Under the pieces are notes generated by a model. That model worked only from the letters and a program-made list of their open reading frames with translations, was not told where the DNA came from and made no database searches. DNA of 64,000 nucleotides from Myxococcota bacterium (GTDB lineage: Bacteria; Myxococcota_A; UBA796), in NCBI GenBank assembly GCA_029251165.1, contig JAQXDW010000024.1, forward strand, positions 89,858 through 153,857. Reading direction: 5' to 3'. The position numbers and the translations under genes were made by a program. Of this stretch, positions 51,098 through 60,092 are shown in pieces; the first letter of the stretch is position 1, and each line of letters begins with the position of its first letter.

Positions 51098-52507
51098 CTA
51101 CAGCGGCAGGAACAGAAAGTTCGGCCCAAACCAGCTGGCCGCGCCGGTGCTGACGTTGGTCGGGTACTGCACGACGGAGCCGTTGGCGTGGCGGCCTTCT
51201 CCCCAGGTCAGCCCCTCGGCGGTCGAGACCTCGGCGTTGTGCAGGTAGCGGTCGGCAGAGCCAGTGTAGACCTGAGAGCCGATGATGTACTCCCCTGGCG
51301 GAAGATCGACGGGATCGATACCGACAAAGCGCCAGCCACCCCAGATCGAGGTCGGGCCGGAGGCATTGGAGGGGACGCTGGCCCGTGCGATCAGCGCCTC
51401 CGTCTGTGCATCCCACACGGCGACCGTTGAGTCACTCGACAGCCCATCCCAGCCATAGTCCAGGGTGCCCAGATCGGTCAGGACGATCCACTCGTCGTTG
51501 GTGAAGGTGTAGCCGACGATGAAGTCGCCGGTGTAGTTGCTGTAGGAGGCGCCGGTGAAGGAAAAGGCCGGCTGGGGAGTCGCTGGCGGGGCCGACGCAC
51601 CCAGCAGGGCACCCGCCAGACGCTCACCGAGGGTGCGCATCCCAGAGCCGTCGAAGTGGATGTAGTCCATGTTCTGCGGCAGGTCCTCCGTCTCCACGGC
51701 CAGCACGGTCTCGCTCTCGGCGGCCACATCGGCCTGGGCCGCGCGCACGACCCCGCGGTACGGACAGTCGATGCAGTCGATGATGCCCATGGCGAACGGC
51801 ATCTCAGCAGCCGAGACGTCCTCTCGGACCCGCTCGATGAGGTGGCGAAGGTTATCAGCATAGGCCAGGGCATAGGCTTGATTGTAGGCGTCGGACTCGC
51901 CCTGCATCCAGATCATCCCGGCGATCTCGTAGTCGTCTTCCATCGCGGCGAGCCCATCGCGGACGGTGGACAGCCAGCCGCTATAGCAGTCTCCCATGCT
52001 CGGATCGGACGCGTCTGCTCCTGGATTCCAGCAGACCGCGAGATCGGTGCCGCCGATGGCGTACTTGATCAGGGCGATGGTCTCGTCCGGGCGCGCGTCG
52101 GCCATCGAACGCCCAAAGGTCACCTCGGGGCCAAAGTACTCCGTGCCGTAGTAGATCGTCCCATAGGAGCTGGGCGCCAGCGCGCTCCACTGCGGACGCC
52201 CCGACCAGTAGATCGACACGTCGTCCTGAGAGACCTGCAGGCTGGGCGGAAGGCCGGTGACATAGGCATAGCCGTCCATGTTGGACTGACCGCCGAGCAG
52301 GTAGATCTGGACCCGTGGAGGCGGCGGCGGCTCGCCGGTGTCCTCCGGCGAGCCGGTCTCACCGGGTGGATCGGTGTCGTCGGTGTCTTCAGGAACGGTG
52401 TCGATGGTGGGACCGGTATCGCCCGCGGGGCAGTCGCAATCGGAGCCCACGGACACAGCGTCAAGGGGTTGGTTGCAGGCCGTCAGGAGCAGGGGAACAA
52501 GTGTCAT
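51098..52507 (-). CDS. SASA-type carbohydrate esterase lipoprotein
   Basis: A 469-residue lipoprotein (MTLVPLLLTAC, Cys at 11; GGAGG four bases before the ATG) with a Thr/Asp/Gly/Pro linker. SASA/CE6-like esterase domain at about 65-320: YLLGGQSNMDGYAYVTG (nucleophile Ser), GPEVTFGRSMADA, IALIKYAIGGTDL, GMIWMQGESDAYNQ, YIHFDGSGMRTLGERLA (His). The C-terminal 140 residues are a beta-sandwich (FIVGYTFTNDEWIVLTDLGT, GWRFVGIDPVDLPPGEYIIG), resembling DUF4082-type domains. It probably removes acetyl groups from extracellular polysaccharides such as xylan or sialic acid-like sugars. Confidence 0.9.
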   Translation of the reverse strand: MTLVPLLLTACNQPLDAVSVGSDCDCPAGDTGPTIDTVPEDTDDTDPPGETGSPEDTGEPPPPPRVQIYLLGGQSNMDGYAYVTGLPPSLQVSQDDVSIYWSGRPQWSALAPSSYGTIYYGTEYFGPEVTFGRSMADARPDETIALIKYAIGGTDLAVCWNPGADASDPSMGDCYSGWLSTVRDGLAAMEDDYEIAGMIWMQGESDAYNQAYALAYADNLRHLIERVREDVSAAEMPFAMGIIDCIDCPYRGVVRAAQADVAAESETVLAVETEDLPQNMDYIHFDGSGMRTLGERLAGALLGASAPPATPQPAFSFTGASYSNYTGDFIVGYTFTNDEWIVLTDLGTLDYGWDGLSSDSTVAVWDAQTEALIARASVPSNASGPTSIWGGWRFVGIDPVDLPPGEYIIGSQVYTGSADRYLHNAEVSTAEGLTWGEGRHANGSVVQYPTNVSTGAASWFGPNFLFLPL

Positions 52508-52833
52508 CATGCCTCCACTATCGCACCGAACCGTGAGTCCGAACGACAGCATGTAGCCAAACGAAGCGCCAGACAGCCGCGGGATGACTTCTGTCCGTAC
52601 ATGCCGCCGCCCTCCACTTCACGATCAGAGATGCGCTGGCTTCTCACAGGAGCGGCTCGTATCCTTAGAGCCTCGTATCCTTAGAACACTGTGGAATTCG
52701 AGTCCGACCACAGCCCCTCGACGCAGTGCGCCCATGACGCCGAGACCCACGGGAGACAGATATTTCACCGTGGCCAGTTGGGGTACCGGCCCGAGCGGTC
52801 TATATCTTCCGAAGATTACGCAGAGGAGAAGGC
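52508..52833. other. 326-base divergent intergenic region
   Basis: It separates the SASA esterase (minus) from the BRCT-LRR gene (plus). No credible ORF. It holds a 16-base tandem repeat (52656-52687), described separately, which may be an operator for the BRCT-LRR gene. Confidence 0.6.
52656..52687. repeat. 16-base tandem repeat in divergent promoter region
   Basis: CTCGTATCCTTAGAGC (52656-52671) is followed at once by CTCGTATCCTTAGAAC (52672-52687), one mismatch. It lies 146 bases before the start of the BRCT-LRR gene and could be a pair of operator half-sites or a slippage duplication. Confidence 0.85.
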
Positions 52834-55800
52834 ATGAAAGCGCTGATGAAGCTGGTCACGAGCATCGATGATGTGTCTACATTACTGCACAACTGCACCG
52901 CGCGTGATGTCGAGATTAAGCACCGACGTCACGGCGAGATCCTACGGCGCAATTCCGACGGCAGCATCAAGACGTACTATGTCTTCAACCACGGGGGCTA
53001 CGGCAGCAGCCACACCCTCAACCCCGGCTCGACCCTGCACAAGACCTGGAAGATGGTGGGCGGGGATGCTGAGGTTCCCAACCACAAGCAGCTCACCGGG
53101 ACGCGGATCTGCTTTGTCGGCCGCACCTGGGACCGCGATCTGGCGGAGCAGAAGGCGCTGGTCGTCAAGCGCGGCGGGACCGTGGTCAAGGCACCGGCCG
53201 CGAACGTCGATGTGGTGGTCTGTGGCAACGATGCGGACTCCGCGACGGTCGCCCGCGCCAAGACAAACCCGCGCACTCTGGTGGTCTCCGAGGACGTCTT
53301 TCAGGCTGTCCTGCCCAAGCCGCGCACCACGACCACGCAGCGCAAGGCGACCCCCCGCCTCTCCGGCGACACCCGAGCGCTGTTCTCCCTCCTCTCGACG
53401 CGCACGCTGGAGGCGGTCGAGCAGGGGCTCGTCTTGCTCAGCGCCCTCAGCAGCAACGAGGTCTACGCCGAGCTGCTCTCGACCGTACAGGTCGATGCCG
53501 CCGGTGAGCTGCTCCGTGGAAAGCGCTTCAACGGCACCGCCAATGCCCAGCCCTACCTCGACCACGCGCTGTTAGCAGCGCTCTCCCAGAGCCCCGCAGA
53601 CAGCGTCGGTGCTGAGCTGCGGGCGCGGATCACCGGGCTGACCCTGGAGGACGTTCGGACCACGCCCATCCTCCGCAGCTTCACCGCGCTGGAGCGGCTG
53701 GAGATCACGGTCGCCTCCGACGTCACCCTCACTGACCTGAACGCGCTTGGTCCCCTCCCCAGCCTCAAGACCCTCTCGATCAAGACGAGCTCCGACTGGA
53801 ATCACCCGCAGGCCCTGCTGACGTCGATCGACGGACTCCAGGCCCCGGCGCTGGAGACGATCACCCTCAGCAAGGGTCAGCTCACCAACATCACGGCGCT
53901 GGCTGGGTCTCCGGCGCTGAAGAAGGTCTCTCTCAACGGCTGCAGCAACCTCACCACCATCGCACCGCTGGCGGGGGCGGTCGGGCTGGTCCAGATCAAC
54001 CTCAGCGGCTGCCGCGGGCTGACCAGCCTCAAGGGCCTGGAGAACGCTGCCGGGCTTGAGCACTGCAACCTCAAGAGCATGAACGTCCTGAACATCGACG
54101 CCCTGGCCGGCAAGCCCGCGCTGCAGCTCGTCCAGCTGACGCAGACCGAGATCAACAGCACCGCGCCGCTGGCGAGCGCCAGGTCGTGGAAGACCGACGG
54201 TCGCCGAGCGAACATCGACCTGCACAACAGCGGCGATCTCAGCGGCCTGGTCGGACTCTCTCAGGAGATCACCTATCTGAACATCACGGTCAGCGGCACT
54301 GCCCGCGAGACCGATCTCCGCTCGCTGCCGAAGCTGCCCAGCATCGAGAGGCTGACGCTGACCCACAGCACCTTGGTCGCGCTGGATGGGCTGGAGAACC
54401 TCTCCGGTATGCTCGCCCTCAAGATCCAGCGCGCGCCGCTGGAGGTGCTGGCCATCCCCGCGCTGCCGGCCCTTGAGACCGTCGAGATCTCACACTGTGG
54501 AGCACTGCGCGATCTGCGTCCCCTGAAGACCCTCAGCGGCACCTGCATCACCTTTGAGCGCTGCCAGGCCCTAGAAGACACCGACGGTCTCCAGGGCATG
54601 GACGGCGTGGGGCTGATGGGGTGCAACAACGTCACCTCGCTCCAGGGCCTCTCCGGACGCCCCAGGCTGCTGAGCGGGGTGAACTACCGGGGCAGCAGCC
54701 GCAGCTACACCCTTGCACGGCGCGGCATCGCCTGGGAGGTGCTCGGCAGCAGCGACGACTACCTCCGCGAGGTGCTGAGCCTGAGCGGCAACCAGCACCT
54801 GACCAGCCTCGCATCGCTGGGCAGCACACCATGGCCCGCGGTCGAGTCCCTGTCCCTTGAGGGCACCAGCGCGCTGGTCTCGCTGGAGGGCATCGAGGCC
54901 CTGACCGGGCTTCAGCACCTCAACCTGACCAACAACCCGCACCTCCTCTCGCTCGACTTCAGCCGACTGAGCACACGCACCGAGCCCCTCGTCGTCGCGT
55001 TCACCGCCCCGGTCTCGGGTCTCCCGGCCAAGCTGCTGGCCAGCCTGGCGGTCATCCCCAAGCTGTGCCTGCACCTGTCGGTCAGCGAACAGTTCAGCAC
55101 CCTGGCGGGGCTGGAGGTGCTGCAGAACCTCATCAGCCTGCAGATCTCTTCCGGCTCTGGCCGCCGCCCCAAGTCGGCGCTGTCCACAGCAGCGCTCAAG
55201 CCCCTGCTGTCGATGCCGGCCCTGAAGGCGCTGAAGCTGCCGGAGCAGAGCCTGCCGGCGCGGTGCGGTCCCATCGCCAAGGGCACCACCCAGACCACCT
55301 CGATCACCAACTTCAAGAAGGCACTCGCCAAGGCTCTCGGGGTCCCGTTCAGTCTGCCCGACAGCAAGAAGAAGTCGGCTCCCAAGGGGCTGCGGTCGAT
55401 GGTCAGCAAGGTCAAGAAGCTGCTCCTGAAGTCCGACGTCGGCAGCATCGATCAGGGCATCGCTCTGGCGACCGGACTCAACGAGCCGGCGCTGTGGGAT
55501 GCCCTGCTGGCCGACCTCAACCCCAAGAACGCCCTGGTCAGCGGCGATGACAAGTCGAACATGGTCGGCATGGGTCGGATCTTCTGCAAGCGCCCGCTCA
55601 AGGATGCGACCTGGATGCGCTGGGTCGTCCTGCGGCTGCTGGCCAGCGCCCCGCCCAAAAGCGAGGCCGCGACGCTCCGCGAGCAGATCACCGTCATCGA
55701 GCTGTTCGACCGAGAGGGCGGCTCAGGGTGGAGTAACCGCATGAGCTATCCGCCGATGCCGTCCCTGAAGGGCTTCACCGGCCTGCGCAAGCTGCGCGTG

Positions 55801-57204
55801 CTGGGTGCGCTGCAGGTGACCGACCTGTCCTGGCTGGAGGGCTGCAAGCTCGAGAGCCTGGTGCTGACCGGCCTGCCTGAGCTGACCTCGATCCAGGGCC
55901 TGCAGACCGCCACCGCCCTGAAGACCCTGATGCTGGGTGCTCCCCAGCTGACCGACATCGCGCCCCTCCGCGACACCACGACCCTGCAGCATGTGGGGCT
56001 CTCCTCGCAGCAGCTCAAGAGCCTGGCGCCGCTCGGCAGCAGCACCAACCTGCGCACCCTGATGCTCAAGGGCTGCGTCCGGCTGACCACGCTGCACGGC
56101 GTGGAGGCTGCTGCCGCGCTGGAGAGCCTCTCCATTCTGGAGTGTCCGGCGCTGACAGACCTCGCTGCCCTGGGAGACAAGCCGATGCTCTGTCACGCGC
56201 CCAAGGATCCGATCTCCATGGGCTACACTCGCAGCTCCACCCTCAACAGCGCCGTGGGAGACATCCGCACCAGCCCAGGGATACTGGAGCTGAAGGGTGC
56301 AGGGTTCATCACGGACGTGGGCTTCCTCGCAGGCCTGGAGAGCATCCACACCCTGCGGCTGCGGCCCGGCAGCGACGTGGATCTCTCTCCGCTGAGCGGC
56401 CTGCCTGGGCTGACGACCCTCGACCTCAGCCTCAAGCAGTCCGGCATCTCTCTGCAGGGACTGGAGAACATCGATAGCCTCGTGATGGATGCCGATCACG
56501 CACCCGTCGCCGTCTCAGCGCTGCCGAAGCTGAGCCGACTGTCGCTCGAGGGCACGCTCAGCGCGTGGAAGCCGTGCTGGCCGGAGCTGCCGAGCCTGAC
56601 CAACCTGAACGTCGATCAGCCGGCGCTGACCTCGCTGGCCTGGCTCAACGCTCCAGCGCTGTGCAACGTCACGATCGACAAGGCTCAGCTTAAGAATACG
56701 CACGGCATCGGCCACGCGGCGAGCCTGAAGCTGCCGTCTCCCTCCTGGCAGCAGGAGGAGCCCTCAGAGGTGCTGCATGCGCTGGATGGGCTGGAGAACA
56801 ATCCGCACCTCAAGCGCCTGAACGTGCAGGAGGTCGCCAAGACCTGCGACCTCACCCCCCTGTCCACCCTGCCAAACCTCATCGCATTGACTGCCGGGTC
56901 CAACCCCGTGATCACATCGCTGAAGACCACCGACACCGTGACCTGGCTGTCCCTGAAGAAGTACGGAGCAGAGCAGGGTGCGCCCCGGTCGCTGGCCTTC
57001 CTCAAGGGGTGGAGTGCCCTGCGCATCCTCGTGCTGGTCCACACCGGTCGGCTGGAGGATCTCGAGACTCTCATCAGCCTGCCATCGCTGCAGAAGATCC
57101 AGCTGCGGGGCTCAGCGACCAGCCGTGAATGCTGGCCCGATGCGCTCCAGGAGAAGCTGGACTACCTCGCTGCAGAGTCGGCAGAAGAGTATCGGCAGCC
57201 ATAG
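52834..57204 (+). CDS. BRCT-domain plus leucine-rich-repeat protein, internally duplicated
   Basis: A 1456-residue protein with a strong AGGAGAAGG box before the ATG and no signal peptide. Residues about 1-80 are unfamiliar. Residues about 86-160 are a BRCT domain (LTGTRICFVGRTWDRD, KRGGTVVKAPAANVDVVVCG, TLVVSEDVFQAVL). A helical unit (about 176-265) precedes LRR block 1 (about 266-800); a second helical unit (about 851-952) precedes LRR block 2 (about 953-1440). The repeats read like ALGPLPSLKTLSIK, ITALAGSPALKKVSLNGCSN, SIQGLQTATALKTLMLG. The helical units resemble each other (VEQGLVLLSAL...LAALSQSPADS versus IDQGIALATGL...LLASAPPKSEAA), so the second half is probably an old duplication of the first. 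BRCT binds phosphopeptides or DNA ends; LRR arrays bind proteins. A scaffold or immunity-like sensor is possible; function unknown. Confidence 0.88.
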   Translation: MKALMKLVTSIDDVSTLLHNCTARDVEIKHRRHGEILRRNSDGSIKTYYVFNHGGYGSSHTLNPGSTLHKTWKMVGGDAEVPNHKQLTGTRICFVGRTWDRDLAEQKALVVKRGGTVVKAPAANVDVVVCGNDADSATVARAKTNPRTLVVSEDVFQAVLPKPRTTTTQRKATPRLSGDTRALFSLLSTRTLEAVEQGLVLLSALSSNEVYAELLSTVQVDAAGELLRGKRFNGTANAQPYLDHALLAALSQSPADSVGAELRARITGLTLEDVRTTPILRSFTALERLEITVASDVTLTDLNALGPLPSLKTLSIKTSSDWNHPQALLTSIDGLQAPALETITLSKGQLTNITALAGSPALKKVSLNGCSNLTTIAPLAGAVGLVQINLSGCRGLTSLKGLENAAGLEHCNLKSMNVLNIDALAGKPALQLVQLTQTEINSTAPLASARSWKTDGRRANIDLHNSGDLSGLVGLSQEITYLNITVSGTARETDLRSLPKLPSIERLTLTHSTLVALDGLENLSGMLALKIQRAPLEVLAIPALPALETVEISHCGALRDLRPLKTLSGTCITFERCQALEDTDGLQGMDGVGLMGCNNVTSLQGLSGRPRLLSGVNYRGSSRSYTLARRGIAWEVLGSSDDYLREVLSLSGNQHLTSLASLGSTPWPAVESLSLEGTSALVSLEGIEALTGLQHLNLTNNPHLLSLDFSRLSTRTEPLVVAFTAPVSGLPAKLLASLAVIPKLCLHLSVSEQFSTLAGLEVLQNLISLQISSGSGRRPKSALSTAALKPLLSMPALKALKLPEQSLPARCGPIAKGTTQTTSITNFKKALAKALGVPFSLPDSKKKSAPKGLRSMVSKVKKLLLKSDVGSIDQGIALATGLNEPALWDALLADLNPKNALVSGDDKSNMVGMGRIFCKRPLKDATWMRWVVLRLLASAPPKSEAATLREQITVIELFDREGGSGWSNRMSYPPMPSLKGFTGLRKLRVLGALQVTDLSWLEGCKLESLVLTGLPELTSIQGLQTATALKTLMLGAPQLTDIAPLRDTTTLQHVGLSSQQLKSLAPLGSSTNLRTLMLKGCVRLTTLHGVEAAAALESLSILECPALTDLAALGDKPMLCHAPKDPISMGYTRSSTLNSAVGDIRTSPGILELKGAGFITDVGFLAGLESIHTLRLRPGSDVDLSPLSGLPGLTTLDLSLKQSGISLQGLENIDSLVMDADHAPVAVSALPKLSRLSLEGTLSAWKPCWPELPSLTNLNVDQPALTSLAWLNAPALCNVTIDKAQLKNTHGIGHAASLKLPSPSWQQEEPSEVLHALDGLENNPHLKRLNVQEVAKTCDLTPLSTLPNLIALTAGSNPVITSLKTTDTVTWLSLKKYGAEQGAPRSLAFLKGWSALRILVLVHTGRLEDLETLISLPSLQKIQLRGSATSRECWPDALQEKLDYLAAESAEEYRQP

Positions 57205-57270
57205 CCCTGCCGAGGAAGAGCCCCACGGCATCGGCAGTCCGTCGGTGCCTGCGCGCCACAGGGCCAGAGC

Positions 57271-57292
57271 TGAGCCCATGGCGGCGGGCTCA
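57271..57292. terminator. Hairpin between convergent genes
   Basis: TGAGCCC (57271-57277) and GGGCTCA (57286-57292) form a perfect seven-pair stem with an eight-base loop, between the convergent BRCT-LRR and LamG genes. It is the best terminator-like hairpin in the window, though without a U-tract. Confidence 0.4.
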
Positions 57293-57309
57293 CGCCCCGA
57301 GGACGCGGC

Positions 57310-58404
57310 TCAGGGGCAGCCCCGGCTGGAGGTGCTGCGGTAGGCCGTCGTGGTCCCGTGGTTCACATGTGGTCCAGAGTCGAGGATGCTGCTCCCGGAG
57401 CCCTCGTCGAGGTGCAGCAGCAGCTCGGTGTCGGCGTCGCTTGCCAGGGGGTAGGCGGGCGTGAAGTTGCCGCTGAACTTCGCCTGAAGGCTCACATGGA
57501 GCTCGTCGAGGAAGGCATTGTCCATGGCAAGCTCGAGGCCCTCAGTAGTCGAGAGCTGGAGGCCATAAGGGCTCGACTCACCCGCAACATAAGCGCCGTT
57601 CTGGTACATCCGAAAGAAGCCGCTGTCGAACACGAGGGCGATGTGCTGCCAGCCGTCGCCGTGGATCTGAACCCCAGTGTCCCAGGACGTCCAGTCGACG
57701 TTGTAGATGTCGTACTTGTAGGTGACCTGGAAGCCGCTGTCGTAGTCGAGCTCGAGTCCGTAGTAGTTGTTGCGACCGTAGGTGAGGATGCTCCCCTCGT
57801 CGGCGTCCTGGAGGTTGATCCACAGCTCCAGCGTCCAGGGGGCATTCAAGGACACGGTCCCGCTGGTCGGTGCAGAGAGCGTGTGACCCACCACAAACTG
57901 GAGGGCACCTCCGCAGGCATCCACGGTGACGGCGCTGCTGGTGGCAGTGTCGCTGCCCGTGTCGACGGTGCAGGTCCAGGCATCGTCGGCGAGGGTATAC
58001 AGCGAGGAGACGTCTCCGCTGTCGAGGTCCGCGCGCGCGCTCCCGTTCTGAGACCAGGTGACCGTGTGGCCCTCGGCCACAGCCAGGGCGCCATCGTAGA
58101 GGCACAGGAGGTCATCTGCAGCGGTCGGACTACTGGGGGAGACCGAGGCCGTGCCTCCCTCGGTCTCGCTTTCTCCGGTGTCTTCACCGTCTCCGGTGTC
58201 CTCACCGTCTCCGGTGTCTTCACCGTCTTCAGTGTCTTCACCATCCCCAGCGTCTTCAGTGTCTTCGGTGTCGCGGTCCTGGGTGTCATCGCGCTCTTCC
58301 TCGTCGTCTCCGGAGGGGAAGCATGCCGAGACCCCGATGAGGGCAACGAGCGCGAGGGTCATCGAGCGGGGTCGCCACGAGCAGTAGAGGGGGCGGATGG
58401 ACAT
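57310..58404 (-). CDS. LamG/concanavalin-like domain lipoprotein
   Basis: A 364-residue lipoprotein. Signal SIRPLYCSWRPRSMTLALVA ends with the lipobox IGVSAC (Cys at 28). The start at 58404 has a GGAG box six bases upstream; ATG 58362 is an alternative. A 50-residue acidic linker of GDGEDTGD repeats follows. The domain at about 170-350 has LNAPWTLELWINLQDADEGS, GDGWQHIALVFDSGFFRMYQNGAYVAG and FLDELHVS, the LamG jelly-roll signature. Such domains bind glycans or form surface adhesins. It stands alone, 212 bases downstream of the next minus-strand gene. Confidence 0.88.
   Translation of the reverse strand: MSIRPLYCSWRPRSMTLALVALIGVSACFPSGDDEEERDDTQDRDTEDTEDAGDGEDTEDGEDTGDGEDTGDGEDTGESETEGGTASVSPSSPTAADDLLCLYDGALAVAEGHTVTWSQNGSARADLDSGDVSSLYTLADDAWTCTVDTGSDTATSSAVTVDACGGALQFVVGHTLSAPTSGTVSLNAPWTLELWINLQDADEGSILTYGRNNYYGLELDYDSGFQVTYKYDIYNVDWTSWDTGVQIHGDGWQHIALVFDSGFFRMYQNGAYVAGESSPYGLQLSTTEGLELAMDNAFLDELHVSLQAKFSGNFTPAYPLASDADTELLLHLDEGSGSSILDSGPHVNHGTTTAYRSTSSRGCP
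58171..58270. repeat. Tandem short repeats encoding an Asp/Glu/Thr linker
   Basis: About five imperfect copies of an 18-base unit (TCTCCGGTGTCTTCACCG and variants, shifting to TTCAGTGTC) encode the GDGEDTGD linker of the LamG lipoprotein. Prone to length variation by slippage. Confidence 0.7.
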
Positions 58405-58616
58405 CGCGAGCTCCCGAGGTGAGGGGTCGCCAGAACGCTATCCGATCTACCGACCACTGCGCGCAGCTCGACACCCACCCGCCGCTTCGACACGATGTTC
58501 CCAGGGCCATCGGCGGGGCGTGATGAGGTGATCGCGCACAGCAGGGGGGCCGCGGTCAGCACCGACCGACCGCCTCCTGTCGTGAGCAGCCCACGTCCTC
58601 CCAGAGCGGCATGCGC

Positions 58617-59528
58617 TCAGCGCCGAGGCAGGTCGAGCTGCCTCGTGAAGACGTCCAGCTCATCTGCGGCGCTCTGCGGGAGATAGAGCTCGAACAGCGC
58701 AAGCTCCATGCTGGAGCTCATGTAGCGGTTTACCCAGGCAAAGGTGCGCACGAGCCCCCCGTCACTTCCGGGGCGGTCCACCCAGGCGATCATGCCGCGT
58801 TCCTCAAGGCTGCGGTGCTGAAGGCTGCCGGTGGCGGCAGCGCCGAGGTGCTCGGTGAGCGTGGTGCTGAGGAGCGCCGGCACGTCCGTCCCCTCTTCGA
58901 GGTCCATGACCTTGGGACCGATCCGAAGCATCCGACCTGGCTGTGCGCTCTGGAGGATGAGCCATTTCTGGTCGCCGACCAGCTCGAACGTCTGCTTTGC
59001 CTCCGCGAGGTCGGCCGGCAGCAGCAGCGGCCCCGGCAGCCAGATGTCTTCCCAGCCCTTGAAGCCTGGCGCGACCAGCTGCTTGACGCCATCGGATGCG
59101 ACCTGCCCGCGCTCGATGACGATTCGTCGTTCCTCGCGATACAGCGAGGCCCAGCCGCCGTGCACGTAGTCGACCAGCTCGCCCTGCGGGAGCACAAGGG
59201 TGCCGGAGAACCAGTCTGCAACAACGCGCGCATCGGTGATCCCTTCTAGGACCTCATCCGCGGAGAGCGTCTTGCTGCCGAGGCACTCCTCGGTACCCAA
59301 GAACCAGAGCTGATCGTCGTCAATGCTCCAGGCTGTCACGTAGCCAGCCCAGCATGCCGTGGTCCGAGACCAGTCCTTCTCTCCGCGACGCTTGACCCCG
59401 TACGGCACCCCGCTGAGCGGCTCCGAGCGCAGCGGATGAGACTCTCCGTTGATGAACAGGGTGTTGGCGACCTGAGCAGTGGCGCTGGCGGTCGGTGTGG
59501 CGAGCAGGAAGAGAACCAGGGACAGCAT
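58617..59528 (-). CDS. Secreted hypothetical protein
   Basis: A 303-residue protein with a cleavable signal (MLSLVLFLLATPTASATA). The body is a mixed alpha/beta domain with FINGESHPLRSEPLSGVPYG near the start, then LVLPQGELVDYVHGGWASLY, DVPALLSTTLTEHLGAAATG and MELALFELYLPQ. One possible disulfide pair (ACWAG...EECLG). No family recognised. It is upstream of the LamG gene on the same strand. Confidence 0.75.
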   Translation of the reverse strand: MLSLVLFLLATPTASATAQVANTLFINGESHPLRSEPLSGVPYGVKRRGEKDWSRTTACWAGYVTAWSIDDDQLWFLGTEECLGSKTLSADEVLEGITDARVVADWFSGTLVLPQGELVDYVHGGWASLYREERRIVIERGQVASDGVKQLVAPGFKGWEDIWLPGPLLLPADLAEAKQTFELVGDQKWLILQSAQPGRMLRIGPKVMDLEEGTDVPALLSTTLTEHLGAAATGSLQHRSLEERGMIAWVDRPGSDGGLVRTFAWVNRYMSSSMELALFELYLPQSAADELDVFTRQLDLPRR

Positions 59529-59651
59529 GTTCGACGACTCCGCCACCAATATAGACCACGCAGTGCGCCGGCAGCACAGACCGCGATTCCAGCCGTGAGG
59601 CAGCCACCAGTCCGCCGAGACTACATCGAGAACCTACGCCTTGCCCCGGCC

Positions 59652-59852
59652 ATGAAGAACGCCATCCGCCGCCGCTCCATGTTGATGGCGAAGAGCAGGA
59701 AGCCAAGGAACGATGAAGAGCACACTCGGTTTGCACAGAGCCAATTGGGCTTTGAGTACCTGTCCGTCCACGACGACGGTATGGCAGAGCTTGAGCTGAT
59801 TGGGACCGATGGGTCCGTGCTCTACCGTGAAGCGCTGGTGAAGAAAGATTGA
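59652..59852 (+). CDS. Small basic protein, uncertain
   Basis: A 66-residue ORF: a basic start (KNAIRRRSMLMAKSRKPRND) followed by HTRFAQSQLGFEYLSVHDDG and ELELIGTDGSVLYREALVKKD, which looks like a small beta-hairpin domain. The frame is open further upstream to 59436, but that part is antisense to the hypothetical gene. Composition is plausible for a real gene, but there is no ribosome site that settles the start. No family recognised. Confidence 0.35.
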   Translation: MKNAIRRRSMLMAKSRKPRNDEEHTRFAQSQLGFEYLSVHDDGMAELELIGTDGSVLYREALVKKD

Positions 59853-59895
59853 GTTGGTTTGAGAACGCATTGCGGCGGTGGGGGCAGTCCTTTTC

Positions 59896-60048
59896 ATGCT
59901 GACGGTCTCGCTCTTACTGGCCGCCTGCTCTTCACTCTCCGCTGCAGCTGAGGCCCAAACCGTGGCGTCTGGCCTCGATCTTCTGGAGGTGCTCGAAGCC
60001 CCCTCCTGGGGCGACTCGGACACCGCCACTGGATGCTTTGGTGCTTAA
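59896..60048 (+). CDS. Very small lipoprotein-like ORF
   Basis: Fifty codons. MLTVSLLLAAC (lipobox Cys at 11) is followed by SSLSAAAEAQ, LDLLEVLEAPSWG and a tail SDTATGCFGA that resembles the Asp/Thr linkers of other lipoproteins here. It may be a real small lipoprotein or the truncated start of a larger one. No ribosome box stands out. Confidence 0.45.
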   Translation: MLTVSLLLAACSSLSAAAEAQTVASGLDLLEVLEAPSWGDSDTATGCFGA

Positions 60049-60060
60049 ACCGTAGATCCG

Positions 60061-60092
60061 TTGAAACCCCGTCACAACATATTTGATATAAT
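60061..60092 (+). promoter_or_regulatory. Candidate promoter in AT-rich patch
   Basis: A perfect TATAAT (60087-60092) lies 20 bases after TTGAAA (60061-60066). The spacing is long for sigma-70. It is about 270 bases upstream of the PD-(D/E)XK-like gene. Confidence 0.35.
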
